Origin: SAR86 cluster bacterium
GTDB taxonomy: Bacteria > Pseudomonadota > Gammaproteobacteria > Pseudomonadales > Pseudohongiellaceae
Length of the DNA stretch: 43,877 nt
Reading direction: 5' to 3'
NCBI GenBank assembly: GCA_002746215.1
Contig: NVWI01000001.1
Coordinates: 183,197 to 227,073, forward strand
Position 1 is the stretch's first letter, and every line of letters begins with the position of its first letter. Below are positions 35,638-43,046 of this stretch, piece after piece. Position numbers and translations under genes: made by a program. Below the pieces are notes generated by a model that made no database searches, had not been told where the DNA came from, and saw nothing but the letters and a program-made list of their open reading frames with translations.

Positions 35638-35661
35638 AAAAGCGGGCATCAGCCCGCTTTT
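35638..35661. terminator. Bidirectional intrinsic terminator between PlsC-like gene and sodB
   Basis: AAAAGCGGGC, loop ATCA, GCCCGCTTTT: a perfect 10-bp stem with A/T arms that give T-runs in both directions. It serves both the PlsC-like gene (plus) and sodB (minus). Confidence 0.95.
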
Positions 35662-35720
35662 AAATATAAATGCCTGGCGCCAAAGTCATGACCCTGACAT
35701 CACACACCACTGTTAATTAC

Positions 35721-36299
35721 CTATCTGAGATTACTTTCTGCAAAATCCCAGTTTATTAACGCCCAAAAAGCTTCCATATATTTTGGCCGTAAGTTGCGAT
35801 AATCAATGTAATAAGCATGCTCCCACATATCCACAGTCAACAAGGGAGTAGCTCCATCGGTAAGTGGCGTGGCAGCATTAGACGTATTCACAATTGCCAA
35901 GCCGCCATCTGTATTTTGCACCAGCCAGGTCCAACTAGAACCAAAATTATTCACAGCACTATCGGTAAATTGCGCTTTGAAATCATCAATTGAGCCAAAT
36001 TGCGCAACAAGCGCTAATGCCAGTGCACCAGTCGGCTCACCACCACCATTTGGACTGAGGCAATTCCAATAAAACGTATGATTCCAAATCTGTGCAGCAT
36101 TATTGAATATGCCGCCTGAAGAGCTTTTTACTATCTCTTCCAGGGACTTATCTGCATCTGGCGTACCATTAATTAGGCCATTCAGTTTCACCACATAAGT
36201 GTTGTGATGTTTACCATAATGATATTCCAGTGTTTCTTTTGAGATGTGGGGCTCTAATGCATCTTGCTCATATGGTAATGGGGGCAGTTCTATCGCCAT
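35721..36299 (-). CDS. sodB: Iron superoxide dismutase
   Basis: 192 residues, cytoplasmic; converts superoxide to hydrogen peroxide and oxygen. Metal ligands are visible: His26/27 region [11 protein letters not shown], His73 in [11 protein letters not shown], and [11 protein letters not shown] with Asp and His near 156-160. The sequence [14 protein letters not shown], with Gln in the N-terminal half, is the Fe-type hallmark. TAGGAG lies about 6 bases before the ATG. No adjacent partner; flanked by a terminator downstream and a 328-base gap upstream. Fur or other iron regulation is expected from the family but was not seen. Confidence 0.97.
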   Translation of the reverse strand: MAIELPPLPYEQDALEPHISKETLEYHYGKHHNTYVVKLNGLINGTPDADKSLEEIVKSSSGGIFNNAAQIWNHTFYWNCLSPNGGGEPTGALALALVAQFGSIDDFKAQFTDSAVNNFGSSWTWLVQNTDGGLAIVNTSNAATPLTDGATPLLTVDMWEHAYYIDYRNLRPKYMEAFWALINWDFAESNLR

Positions 36300-36627
36300 G
36301 TTTTACTCCTACGGTTAAAAATAAAGTGCTGAAATTTAATTTTGGTTTACACGTCTCAATTGCTGACCTTGCCAGCTCGAAAGTCCATGCCATAAGTAAC
36401 AGTGACAATCTGATTCAAACAAAAATTTTTATTGAATCCCCCTCCTCCGGCTTTAAAACAGGAAAGCGTGCCAGAGCAGACTAAGAAGTCTTTTCCATCA
36501 CCTTGTATCCTGTTATCTTAGAGGGGCTTGTAAGACGCACTGAAAAGAAAAAAATTGGCTCTTGCCAGTAAAGCTTAGCTTTATAGAGCAACATTTAGAT
36601 CAATAATTTTAATTTCTCGGGAGGCTT
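36300..36627. other. 328-base intergenic region between divergent sodB and the PuuD-like gene
   Basis: The region is A+T-rich and must hold both divergent promoters, but no convincing -35/-10 pair was seen for either gene. A small palindrome (TAAAGC, TTA, GCTTTA, 36569-36583) lies about 45 bases before the plus-strand gene. That gene has a good GGGAGG site close to its ATG. No RNA gene was seen. Confidence 0.5.
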
Positions 36628-37212
36628 ATGAATCCTTTAAAATCTGTAACCGGCACAATTGTACTAGGTTTTGTCGTAGCACTCATTGTAATTTTAATTC
36701 TCGGTACTGGCGCTTTTAGTCTTTGGTCAGCGATGACCTGGCTGCATGTTCTTGCCGGTGTTATCTGGATAGGATTACTCTATTACTTTAATTTTATACA
36801 AGTGCCGGCGGCGGCTGAAGCCCTTGCTGATAGTGATGGGCCTGGACCAGCAGCTATTAATAAGTATGTTGCTCCGCGTGCTCTGTTTTGGTTTCGCTGG
36901 GGCGCATTGGCTACCTGGCTCACAGGTGCAGCAACACTGGAAGCTGGCCCATTTGGCTTAATGAACGCTTTCACTTTTTCACCAGGCGTAGAAATAATCG
37001 GTCTGGGTGCCTGGTTAGGAACCATCATGCTCTTCAATGTCTGGGTACTGATTTGGCCTAACCAGAAGAAAATTTTGGGCATTGTTGAAGCGTCTGCTGA
37101 GGAAATTACCAAAGGAAAATTTGTGGCACTGATGGCTTCGCGCACAAACACCTTCCTATCCATACCAATGTTAATGTGTATGGTTGGTCAAGGACATGGG
37201 CTGCCTTTTTAG
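36628..37212 (+). CDS. Urate_ox_N (PuuD-like) membrane protein
   Basis: 194 residues with about four membrane helices (10-30, 32-53, 82-105, 120-142) and a C-terminal helix near 170-190. WLHVLAGVIWIGLLYYFNF (about 38-56) is the characteristic segment of the N-terminal domain of PuuD-type membrane urate hydroxylases (PF06181), with an intramembrane His39. RALFWFRWGALATWLTG also fits the family. The protein lacks a C-terminal cytochrome c domain, so it is shorter than full PuuD, and urate oxidation cannot be assumed. A strong hairpin terminates it. Confidence 0.85.
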   Translation: MNPLKSVTGTIVLGFVVALIVILILGTGAFSLWSAMTWLHVLAGVIWIGLLYYFNFIQVPAAAEALADSDGPGPAAINKYVAPRALFWFRWGALATWLTGAATLEAGPFGLMNAFTFSPGVEIIGLGAWLGTIMLFNVWVLIWPNQKKILGIVEASAEEITKGKFVALMASRTNTFLSIPMLMCMVGQGHGLPF

Positions 37213-37260
37213 AAACTTGGCTCTTTAATAGTTTAGCTTTTAACAAGCTAATGTCTTTTG

Positions 37261-37285
37261 AAAAACCCAGCTTAGCTGGGTTTTT
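37261..37285 (+). terminator. Intrinsic terminator after the PuuD-like gene
   Basis: AAAAACCCAGC, loop TTA, GCTGGGTTTTT followed by a T-rich run. It begins 49 bases after the stop of the plus-strand gene and is a strong, symmetric terminator. Confidence 0.95.
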
Positions 37286-37302
37286 TATTTCTCCTAATTT
37301 TA

Positions 37303-37312
37303 CCCTGACACC
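37303..37312. repeat. Solitary copy of the GGTGTCAG(A/G)G motif
   Basis: CCCTGACACC, the reverse complement of GGTGTCAGGG, sits in the 167-base gap between the terminator and the ftsX stop. It differs by one base from the ends of the 20659-20754 element and may be a remnant end of the same repeat family. No matching second end is seen nearby. The rest of the gap contains no supported gene. Confidence 0.35.
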
Positions 37313-37452
37313 TTACTAAAAAATATTAAGGCCGTTATGAACAAAGCCAAGATGAGACGAAAATATTTTTTTAAAGAGGAGTTTACAACTTGATAAATGA
37401 CGAGTTAAAAAAGTATTTCTAACGAAATATTAGCGAGCGCAATAGGCCTTAT

Positions 37453-38448
37453 TCACCTGGGTTCGATTGCTTTTAAATGTCGTAAAACTGAAAGCCAGGC
37501 GCCAAACCAGCCGAGAAAGCCGCTCAGAAAAAGAACATTAAAAATATTGCTGAGACTCAATTTGATTAGAACAAATTCTCCATTATAAAGGCCTGCCAAT
37601 TGTGACACCGGGCCTTGCATGACAAGTTGTGCAAGCAAGACCAAAACAGTTGCAAGTAAACCTCCGCCAACACCGTACCAAAGGCCAGTATATAAAAATG
37701 GCCGCGCAACATAAGCGTTGGTACCACCGACCAGTTTCACGACGACTATTTCATCGCGCCGATTCTCAATGGCCAGCCTGACTGTATTGCCAACCACCAG
37801 AGCAACCCCAAAAGCCAATAAACCACCTAACATTAAGGTTAAGCGCTGAGCCAGATTCAAAATCTCATAAAGCCTTTGCAACCAGTCAAGGTCATATTGA
37901 ACACTATCAACCTTATCGATAGTTGCTAATTCCTCTACCAAACTTCTAACCTGATCTAAAATTTCTGTATTGGGTGTAATAACAATAACGGCTGGCAAAG
38001 GATTTTCATTCAGTCCACTTAACACATCACCAAAGCCTGATAAGGCCTGAAACTCTTCCAGAGCCTGGCTCTGGCTAATGACTTCTGTTGATGAAATTGT
38101 CGGGTGACTATTTAAGGCGTTTTGTACAGTCAGTAATTCTGCCTCACTGGTATCTAATTCCATATAGAGTGAAACCTGCGTTGCTTCATCTATATTACTG
38201 CCAAACTGCTGTAAGTTTTGTAAGACTAGGAAAAGGAAAAGCGGTAAAGCAATGGCAATAGCAATCATCGCCCAGGTTAAAGCACTGGCAGCGGCCGCTG
38301 AAAATAAACGATCAAGGCTATCAACCGCAACTTGTTGATGATTCCTTAATAACATAGATAAGCCACCAGGCTTAGTATGTTTTTGCCGCTTTGGTTTATC
38401 CGCTTTAGCGGGCTTTTTTCTTGGGGCTGCGTTGCGGGAGGCTGCCAT
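37453..38448 (-). CDS. ftsX: Cell-division ABC transporter permease FtsX
   Basis: About 331 residues from the ATG at 38448 (1 base after the ftsE stop); a GTG at 38460 inside ftsE is an alternative. A basic, Lys/Pro-rich cytoplasmic N-tail (about 1-40) precedes TM1 (about 55-80). A periplasmic loop (about 85-205, with the conserved ISSTEVISQSQALEEF region) leads into three C-terminal helices, with RRDEIVVVKLVGG between TM2 and TM3, the classic FtsX core. FtsX activates periplasmic peptidoglycan hydrolase regulators during division. Last gene of ftsYEX. Confidence 0.96.
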   Translation of the reverse strand: MAASRNAAPRKKPAKADKPKRQKHTKPGGLSMLLRNHQQVAVDSLDRLFSAAAASALTWAMIAIAIALPLFLFLVLQNLQQFGSNIDEATQVSLYMELDTSEAELLTVQNALNSHPTISSTEVISQSQALEEFQALSGFGDVLSGLNENPLPAVIVITPNTEILDQVRSLVEELATIDKVDSVQYDLDWLQRLYEILNLAQRLTLMLGGLLAFGVALVVGNTVRLAIENRRDEIVVVKLVGGTNAYVARPFLYTGLWYGVGGGLLATVLVLLAQLVMQGPVSQLAGLYNGEFVLIKLSLSNIFNVLFLSGFLGWFGAWLSVLRHLKAIEPR

Positions 38449-38449
38449 A

Positions 38450-39133
38450 TCAATAATCACTGACTGTTTTTTTTGTAGCGCCTTGAATCATTCTGCCATG
38501 CTCGAGCGTTAATATACGATGCTGAAGCTTTGCAATCAGACTTAAATCATGACTCGCAATTAATACGCTCACACCCACCCGATTAAACTCTTCAAACAGC
38601 TCCATAATTTCCGCCGACAATTGTGGATCAAGGTTGCCTGTGGGCTCATCAGCCAACAACAGCGCCGGTTTATTCACGACGGCCCTGGCAATACCTACTC
38701 GCTGTTGTTCGCCACCAGAAAGTGCTATCGGGTTTTGGTTTTCTTTTTTTAACAAGCCTACTTTGTCTAATGCCGCCCGCACTCTACGCCCAGCTTCTCT
38801 TGAATCGTAGCCCGCTATTTGTAAAGGCAGAGCAACATTTTCAAACACACTACGATCAAACAACAATTGGTGATCCTGAAATACCAATCCAATATTACGA
38901 CGAAAATAAGGCAGCTGACGCTTGGACAGACGATTTAAATTTTGATTGTTAACAAATACCTGGCCTGAGCTGGCCTTTTCCATCTGCATAATGAGCTTCA
39001 GCAGGGTACTTTTGCCCGCGCCAGAATGGCCGGTAAGAAAAGCAAAAGCACCTTCTTCCAGATGGAAACTAATATTGCTTAATGCTTCGTGCCCACCCGG
39101 ATAGCGTTTACTGACAGCGTCAAATTTAATCAT
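38450..39133 (-). CDS. ftsE: Cell-division ATP-binding protein FtsE
   Basis: 227-residue ABC ATPase. Walker A is GHSGAGKS (35-42), the Q-loop VFQDHQLL follows, the signature is LSGGEQQR (138-145), Walker B is LLLADEPTGNLD (158-169) and the H-loop is IASHDLSL. It forms the cytoplasmic half of the FtsEX complex. Its start overlaps the ftsY stop by 8 bases and its stop nearly touches the ftsX start, so translation is coupled. Confidence 0.98.
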   Translation of the reverse strand: MIKFDAVSKRYPGGHEALSNISFHLEEGAFAFLTGHSGAGKSTLLKLIMQMEKASSGQVFVNNQNLNRLSKRQLPYFRRNIGLVFQDHQLLFDRSVFENVALPLQIAGYDSREAGRRVRAALDKVGLLKKENQNPIALSGGEQQRVGIARAVVNKPALLLADEPTGNLDPQLSAEIMELFEEFNRVGVSVLIASHDLSLIAKLQHRILTLEHGRMIQGATKKTVSDY

Positions 39134-40127
39134 TTTCGCTGAAAAGAGCCTCTACAAAATCATGCGCGTTAAAAGGTCTCAAGTCATCAAGCTTTTCGCC
39201 AATACCAATATATCGAAGCGGTAAGGCAAGCTGTTTTGCAATCGCAAATACCATGCCGCCTTTGGCTGTACCGTCCAATTTGCTCAAACTCAAGCCGCTT
39301 ACCGGCACTGCTGCTGAAAAGTGTTCTGCCTGACTTAGCGCATTTTGGCCAGTCGTGGCATCCAGCACCAACATGATTTCTTGCGGAATATCCTCATCCA
39401 GTTTTTTCAACACGCGGACGACTTTTTCCAGCTCCTGCATTAAATTATCTTTGTTGTGCAAGCGCCCGGCAGTGTCGGCTATCAAAACATCAACATTTTT
39501 AGCCAACGCTGATTGATAGGCGTCAAAAATCACCGAGGCACAATCTGCACCAGTATGCTGGGCCACCACAGGCACATTATTGCGCTCACCCCATACTTCC
39601 AACTGCTCGACTGCTGCTGCCCGGAAGGTATCTCCTGCTGCCAGCATTACCGAGCGACCCTCATTCTGAAAGCGTTTCGCCAACTTACCAATAGTTGTGG
39701 TTTTGCCCACGCCATTTACGCCAATCATTAAAATCACAAAAGGTTTATTTAAGCCTGTGGGGATTTCCAAAGGTTTCTCAGACACAACTAATTGTTCCAG
39801 CAATACTTCCTTCAAGGTATTGTAAAGCACATCAGCATCAGCAAGATCCTTACGCTTAAGGCGCTGAGACAGTTCGCTAATAATTGCCGTAGTTGCCGAA
39901 ATGCCCACATCTGATATGAGTAAGCGAGTTTCTATTTCTTCTAGCAGCTCATCATCGATTTCTTTCTTGCCCAGTAACAAAGAACCCAAGCCATCAGTGA
40001 AACCTGAGCGGGTACGACCCAGCCCTGCCTTTAAACGTGAAAAGAAAGAACTTTTAGTCGACTCTTCTTGAGGCGATTCTGCTGTTTTTGCAGACTCAGA
40101 GCTGGAACGTTTTCCGAAACCGAACAT
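39126..40127 (-). CDS. ftsY: Signal-recognition-particle receptor FtsY
   Basis: 333-residue SRP-receptor GTPase that docks the Ffh-ribosome complex at the inner membrane. The A domain is short (about 45 residues, Ser- and Glu-rich) and much smaller than in E. coli. The NG domain is intact: helical N (about 46-120), G1 GVNGVGKTT (136-144), DTAGR (218-222), DATTGQ and SKLDGTAKGG. First gene of the ftsY-ftsE-ftsX unit, divergent from rsmD as in most gammaproteobacteria. Confidence 0.98.
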   Translation of the reverse strand: MFGFGKRSSSESAKTAESPQEESTKSSFFSRLKAGLGRTRSGFTDGLGSLLLGKKEIDDELLEEIETRLLISDVGISATTAIISELSQRLKRKDLADADVLYNTLKEVLLEQLVVSEKPLEIPTGLNKPFVILMIGVNGVGKTTTIGKLAKRFQNEGRSVMLAAGDTFRAAAVEQLEVWGERNNVPVVAQHTGADCASVIFDAYQSALAKNVDVLIADTAGRLHNKDNLMQELEKVVRVLKKLDEDIPQEIMLVLDATTGQNALSQAEHFSAAVPVSGLSLSKLDGTAKGGMVFAIAKQLALPLRYIGIGEKLDDLRPFNAHDFVEALFSEND

Positions 40128-40447
40128 ATGATTTTTATACTGCTTTTAATGCTATTAACGAGAGAACTAATGCTAACAGTAGCTCAGATTCTACGCTAGC
40201 CAAATGAAGCTATGGTGATGTCTTTTCTCTATTGCCGGAGTAAGTCGTAGCTCGCTCGTTCTTATACTCCTCATCGTCGACTTTTAGCCTACCTGAGTGA
40301 GCCTCAAATTGAGACGCTATCGAAGTTCCTGAATAACGCCTGAATAAAGATAGTGCAGTCAATCTGGTATAAATGCTGCTAATCGTTTAGTTTTGCTGTC
40401 TTCTGTTTTTTAGTAGAACCGCAGCAATCCAAGAGAGTGAGCCAAGA
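40128..40447. other. 320-base intergenic region between divergent ftsY and rsmD
   Basis: Both divergent promoters must lie here. A TATAAA near 40369 is a possible -10 for rsmD, but no matching -35 was clear. CTCAA-A-TTGAG is a tiny palindrome near 40302. No RNA gene or supported ORF was seen. Confidence 0.5.
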
Positions 40448-41011
40448 GTGAACCAATTACGCATAATTGCCGGGAAATGGCGAGGCAGAAAAATTTCGTT
40501 TCCCGACCAGGAAGGTTTACGTCCCAGCCCAGACCGTGTGCGTGAAACGCTATTTAATTGGCTACAAGCAGATATTGTTGGCGCACATTGCCTTGACCTT
40601 TTTGCTGGCAGTGGTGCTCTAGCTATAGAAGCCGCATCACGAGGGGCGAAGCAAGTAAGCTGTGTAGAACTCAATCCAGAAATAGCAGCAAGTATTAAAA
40701 AAAATATTGCGCTTTTACAAGCAGATGCTATTTCTCTTATCCAACGAGATGCCGTTAAGTTTTTAAAAACCGCACAATCAGAACATAGATATGAACTGGT
40801 ATTTTTAGACCCGCCTTTTAATGAAAATTTATTGGAAGAAAGTTGTGAGCTATTAGAAAACAATGCGTGGTTGGCTGATTCTGCTTTAATTTATTTGGAA
40901 TCAGATCAAGCATTGGAAAAATATACTTTCCCTTCAAACTGGGCACTGATTAAACAAAAAAAAGCGGGGCAGGTTTATTATGGGCTATGCCAAAGATTTA
41001 CCCTTAATTAA
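40448..41011 (+). CDS. rsmD: 16S rRNA guanine-N2 methyltransferase RsmD
   Basis: 187 residues from a GTG at 40448. It methylates G966 of 16S rRNA (E. coli numbering) using S-adenosylmethionine. The N-terminal LRIIAGKWRGRKISFP is characteristic. The SAM motif is LDLFAGSGALAIEAASRGA (about 49-67), the acidic VELNPE follows, and the catalytic motif is LDPPF. Length is normal. It is divergent from ftsYEX and convergent with the peptidase-like gene at 42610. Confidence 0.96.
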   Translation: MNQLRIIAGKWRGRKISFPDQEGLRPSPDRVRETLFNWLQADIVGAHCLDLFAGSGALAIEAASRGAKQVSCVELNPEIAASIKKNIALLQADAISLIQRDAVKFLKTAQSEHRYELVFLDPPFNENLLEESCELLENNAWLADSALIYLESDQALEKYTFPSNWALIKQKKAGQVYYGLCQRFTLN

Positions 41012-41080
41012 ATTGCACCCCTGCACAATTCTAACGCAGACCCCTAACCCCCAGAGCCACTTTTAGAGTAATAATTCTTA

Positions 41081-42610
41081 TTAATCATTGGTTAAAGCAT
41101 AAATTGGATCAAGGATAGATATATCTATCTGTCCAGAATCAATTTGCCCTATTAAGCCTTCAACAATTTGTCTTTGCCACTCAGACTGAAAAGAGGCAAG
41201 TGAGAGCGAAGCATAACGACGAGCTAAATCCGCTCTATCTTCATTAATTAATAACTTAGCAATATCTAGATTAAGAGTTGGCGAAGATGGAAATAAACTA
41301 TGTTGCTCTAACATGGTTTCTAAAGCAGAAATAACTTTATCTTGCTTTAAATATGATTGCCCCAAGAAATAAAGGGCGCTAAGATTTTCAGGGTCATTTT
41401 CAAGAGCTCGTTTTGTATAGTCTTCTACTTTGATTAAAGTATCTATATTCTGATTGCCATTTTCTTCAGCTTTCAGATAATTATCCATTTCAACATGTGC
41501 TAGATTTGTAAGTACAAAACTATCTTCTGTATTTTCTGCTAACGCAAAGTCAATATCCTGTTCAGCAAGTTCATCATAATCCAAGTGATTATGAATAATT
41601 GAGCGTAGGGAATATGCTCGATTAGCATTTTCACCTTGCTCATCAATACTCTGCAAATATTCTAAGGCTGCTTCGTCTTCACCAAAGTTAAGTACAAGAT
41701 GTGCTAATACATAGTTAATGGTATTTGGTAAAAGCAGTTCTTGTTGAATACCTCCTGTATATTCAGGAGCAGGAGACCAAGTCACACGAGTCCCAGCATT
41801 CGATGATTGGTAACCACGCAATCTAGAGGACATCTCATCTGGAGTAATCCCATAGCTTTCCATGAATGCTTGCTCAGGATCTATTCCTCGATTAAAAGCA
41901 TTAAGATAAGCCGCTGTTTGTTGTTTTAGTTCTGGATTCTCTTCGTAAGAATTTATTTGTAGATAATGAACAAATAACCAAGCAGTTGCATAAAACCTTC
42001 CTTCATAAAACCCACTTTGCCGATCTTCAGGTACAACTTGGTCTAAACTAATTAACCGCTCTATACCAACCTGTTGTGAAAAGCGTAAAAAGTCAGCTCT
42101 ATTTTGATTGATATCCCCTATTCTTACACGGTTACGCCTAATGTTCGCAGTTGAAAATACTTCAGCGAGCCCTTCGCTATACCATTTGGGATATATGATG
42201 TTGGAGTGTTCAGATAATAAATAATGAATATACTCATGAAATAAAATTAATTTCGCATTTGACAATCGTCCAGTAGGACCAATAACCATTCGCGGGCCAG
42301 CATCAGTATTTATATAATAGCCTGCAGCTCCTCTAGGAAGGTTTGCCTTATTATATTCTCGAGAACTATCGTACTTAATAATAACCATTTTTTGATTTTC
42401 AGATTCATTAGGGAGTCCTAGCAAGGTAAGAGATACAACCCGGTAAACTTCAAAATCCTCAAGCAAAGAGATAATTTCTCTAGGTTGGTCATCAGAATAA
42501 ATAACGAAGTTATCTGAAGTATAGCTCGACCATTCAAGCCCGAAGCTTAAAGGCGCTACTAACGTGAATACAAATGGTAATACCAATTTTTGGATGGTTT
42601 TTATTAACAT
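41081..42610 (-). CDS. Exported HExxH/TPR peptidase-like protein
   Basis: 509 residues with a signal peptide (hydrophobic 9-23), AAGGA 8 bases before the ATG. The N-terminal domain resembles the peptidase MA/DUF1570 gluzincin fold: WSSYTSDNFVIYSDD at the start, H125-E126-Y-I-H129, then WYSEGLAE with Glu146 as the likely third zinc ligand. The C-terminal half (about 290-500) is TPR-like (AYSLRSIIHNHLDYDELAEQ, ALYFLGQSYLKQ). All catalytic ligands are present. It shares WYSEG and the protease-plus-TPR idea with the operon protein at 6857 but is arranged the other way round. Predicted periplasmic; substrate unknown. Not obviously operonic with RidA (36-base gap). Confidence 0.85.
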   Translation of the reverse strand: MLIKTIQKLVLPFVFTLVAPLSFGLEWSSYTSDNFVIYSDDQPREIISLLEDFEVYRVVSLTLLGLPNESENQKMVIIKYDSSREYNKANLPRGAAGYYINTDAGPRMVIGPTGRLSNAKLILFHEYIHYLLSEHSNIIYPKWYSEGLAEVFSTANIRRNRVRIGDINQNRADFLRFSQQVGIERLISLDQVVPEDRQSGFYEGRFYATAWLFVHYLQINSYEENPELKQQTAAYLNAFNRGIDPEQAFMESYGITPDEMSSRLRGYQSSNAGTRVTWSPAPEYTGGIQQELLLPNTINYVLAHLVLNFGEDEAALEYLQSIDEQGENANRAYSLRSIIHNHLDYDELAEQDIDFALAENTEDSFVLTNLAHVEMDNYLKAEENGNQNIDTLIKVEDYTKRALENDPENLSALYFLGQSYLKQDKVISALETMLEQHSLFPSSPTLNLDIAKLLINEDRADLARRYASLSLASFQSEWQRQIVEGLIGQIDSGQIDISILDPIYALTND

Positions 42611-42646
42611 ATCTCATTTCCTTATGCCTTTTGTATAACCTAATAC

Positions 42647-43036
42647 TTATGTTTTATAAAAAGAAAATTCTATTTCTACCAAAGCGTTTAACGGCAAAGC
42701 AGAAACACCCACTGCTGCTCTTGCTGGAGGCACTTTATCAACAGTAAACACTTCTTCCCAGGCCTGATTAATTAATGGGAACTGATCAAACTTTCTAGAG
42801 AAAATTCTGACACTCACCAGATCACCCAAAGATAGGGAAAACTCTTGTATAAGAATATTTAAGTTTTGAAATATCTTGCGAGCTTGCTCACCGCTATCGC
42901 CTTCGATTAACTTTCCAGTTTCGTTATCCAAAGCGATCATACCGCTACAAACATAATTCGGCCCGGCTTTTATGAGTTGGCTATAGCGAAAAAGAGGTGC
43001 CGTTAATTGTGTTGATATAAGTGCTTCTCTCATCAT
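42647..43036 (-). CDS. ridA: RidA/YjgF-family enamine/imine deaminase
   Basis: 129 residues of the RidA superfamily, which hydrolyses reactive 2-aminoacrylate and related enamines/imines formed in amino-acid catabolism. Visible features are APLFRYSQLIKAGPNYVCSG at the N-terminus, the DLVSVRIFSRKFDQFPLINQ helix region, and PPARAAVGVSALPLNALVEIEF, with the catalytic-site Arg of PxRxxV. A second ATG follows the first; the GAGGGG site is close to both. It follows the NSS transporter gene by 10 bases, so both are probably cotranscribed. Confidence 0.93.
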   Translation of the reverse strand: MMREALISTQLTAPLFRYSQLIKAGPNYVCSGMIALDNETGKLIEGDSGEQARKIFQNLNILIQEFSLSLGDLVSVRIFSRKFDQFPLINQAWEEVFTVDKVPPARAAVGVSALPLNALVEIEFSFYKT

Positions 43037-43046
43037 TCCCCTCTCA

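Noticed and set aside
37337-37393. 18-codon ORF in the gap beyond the ftsX stop
   Set aside because: No ribosome-binding site, and nothing recognisable in the peptide; too short to support.
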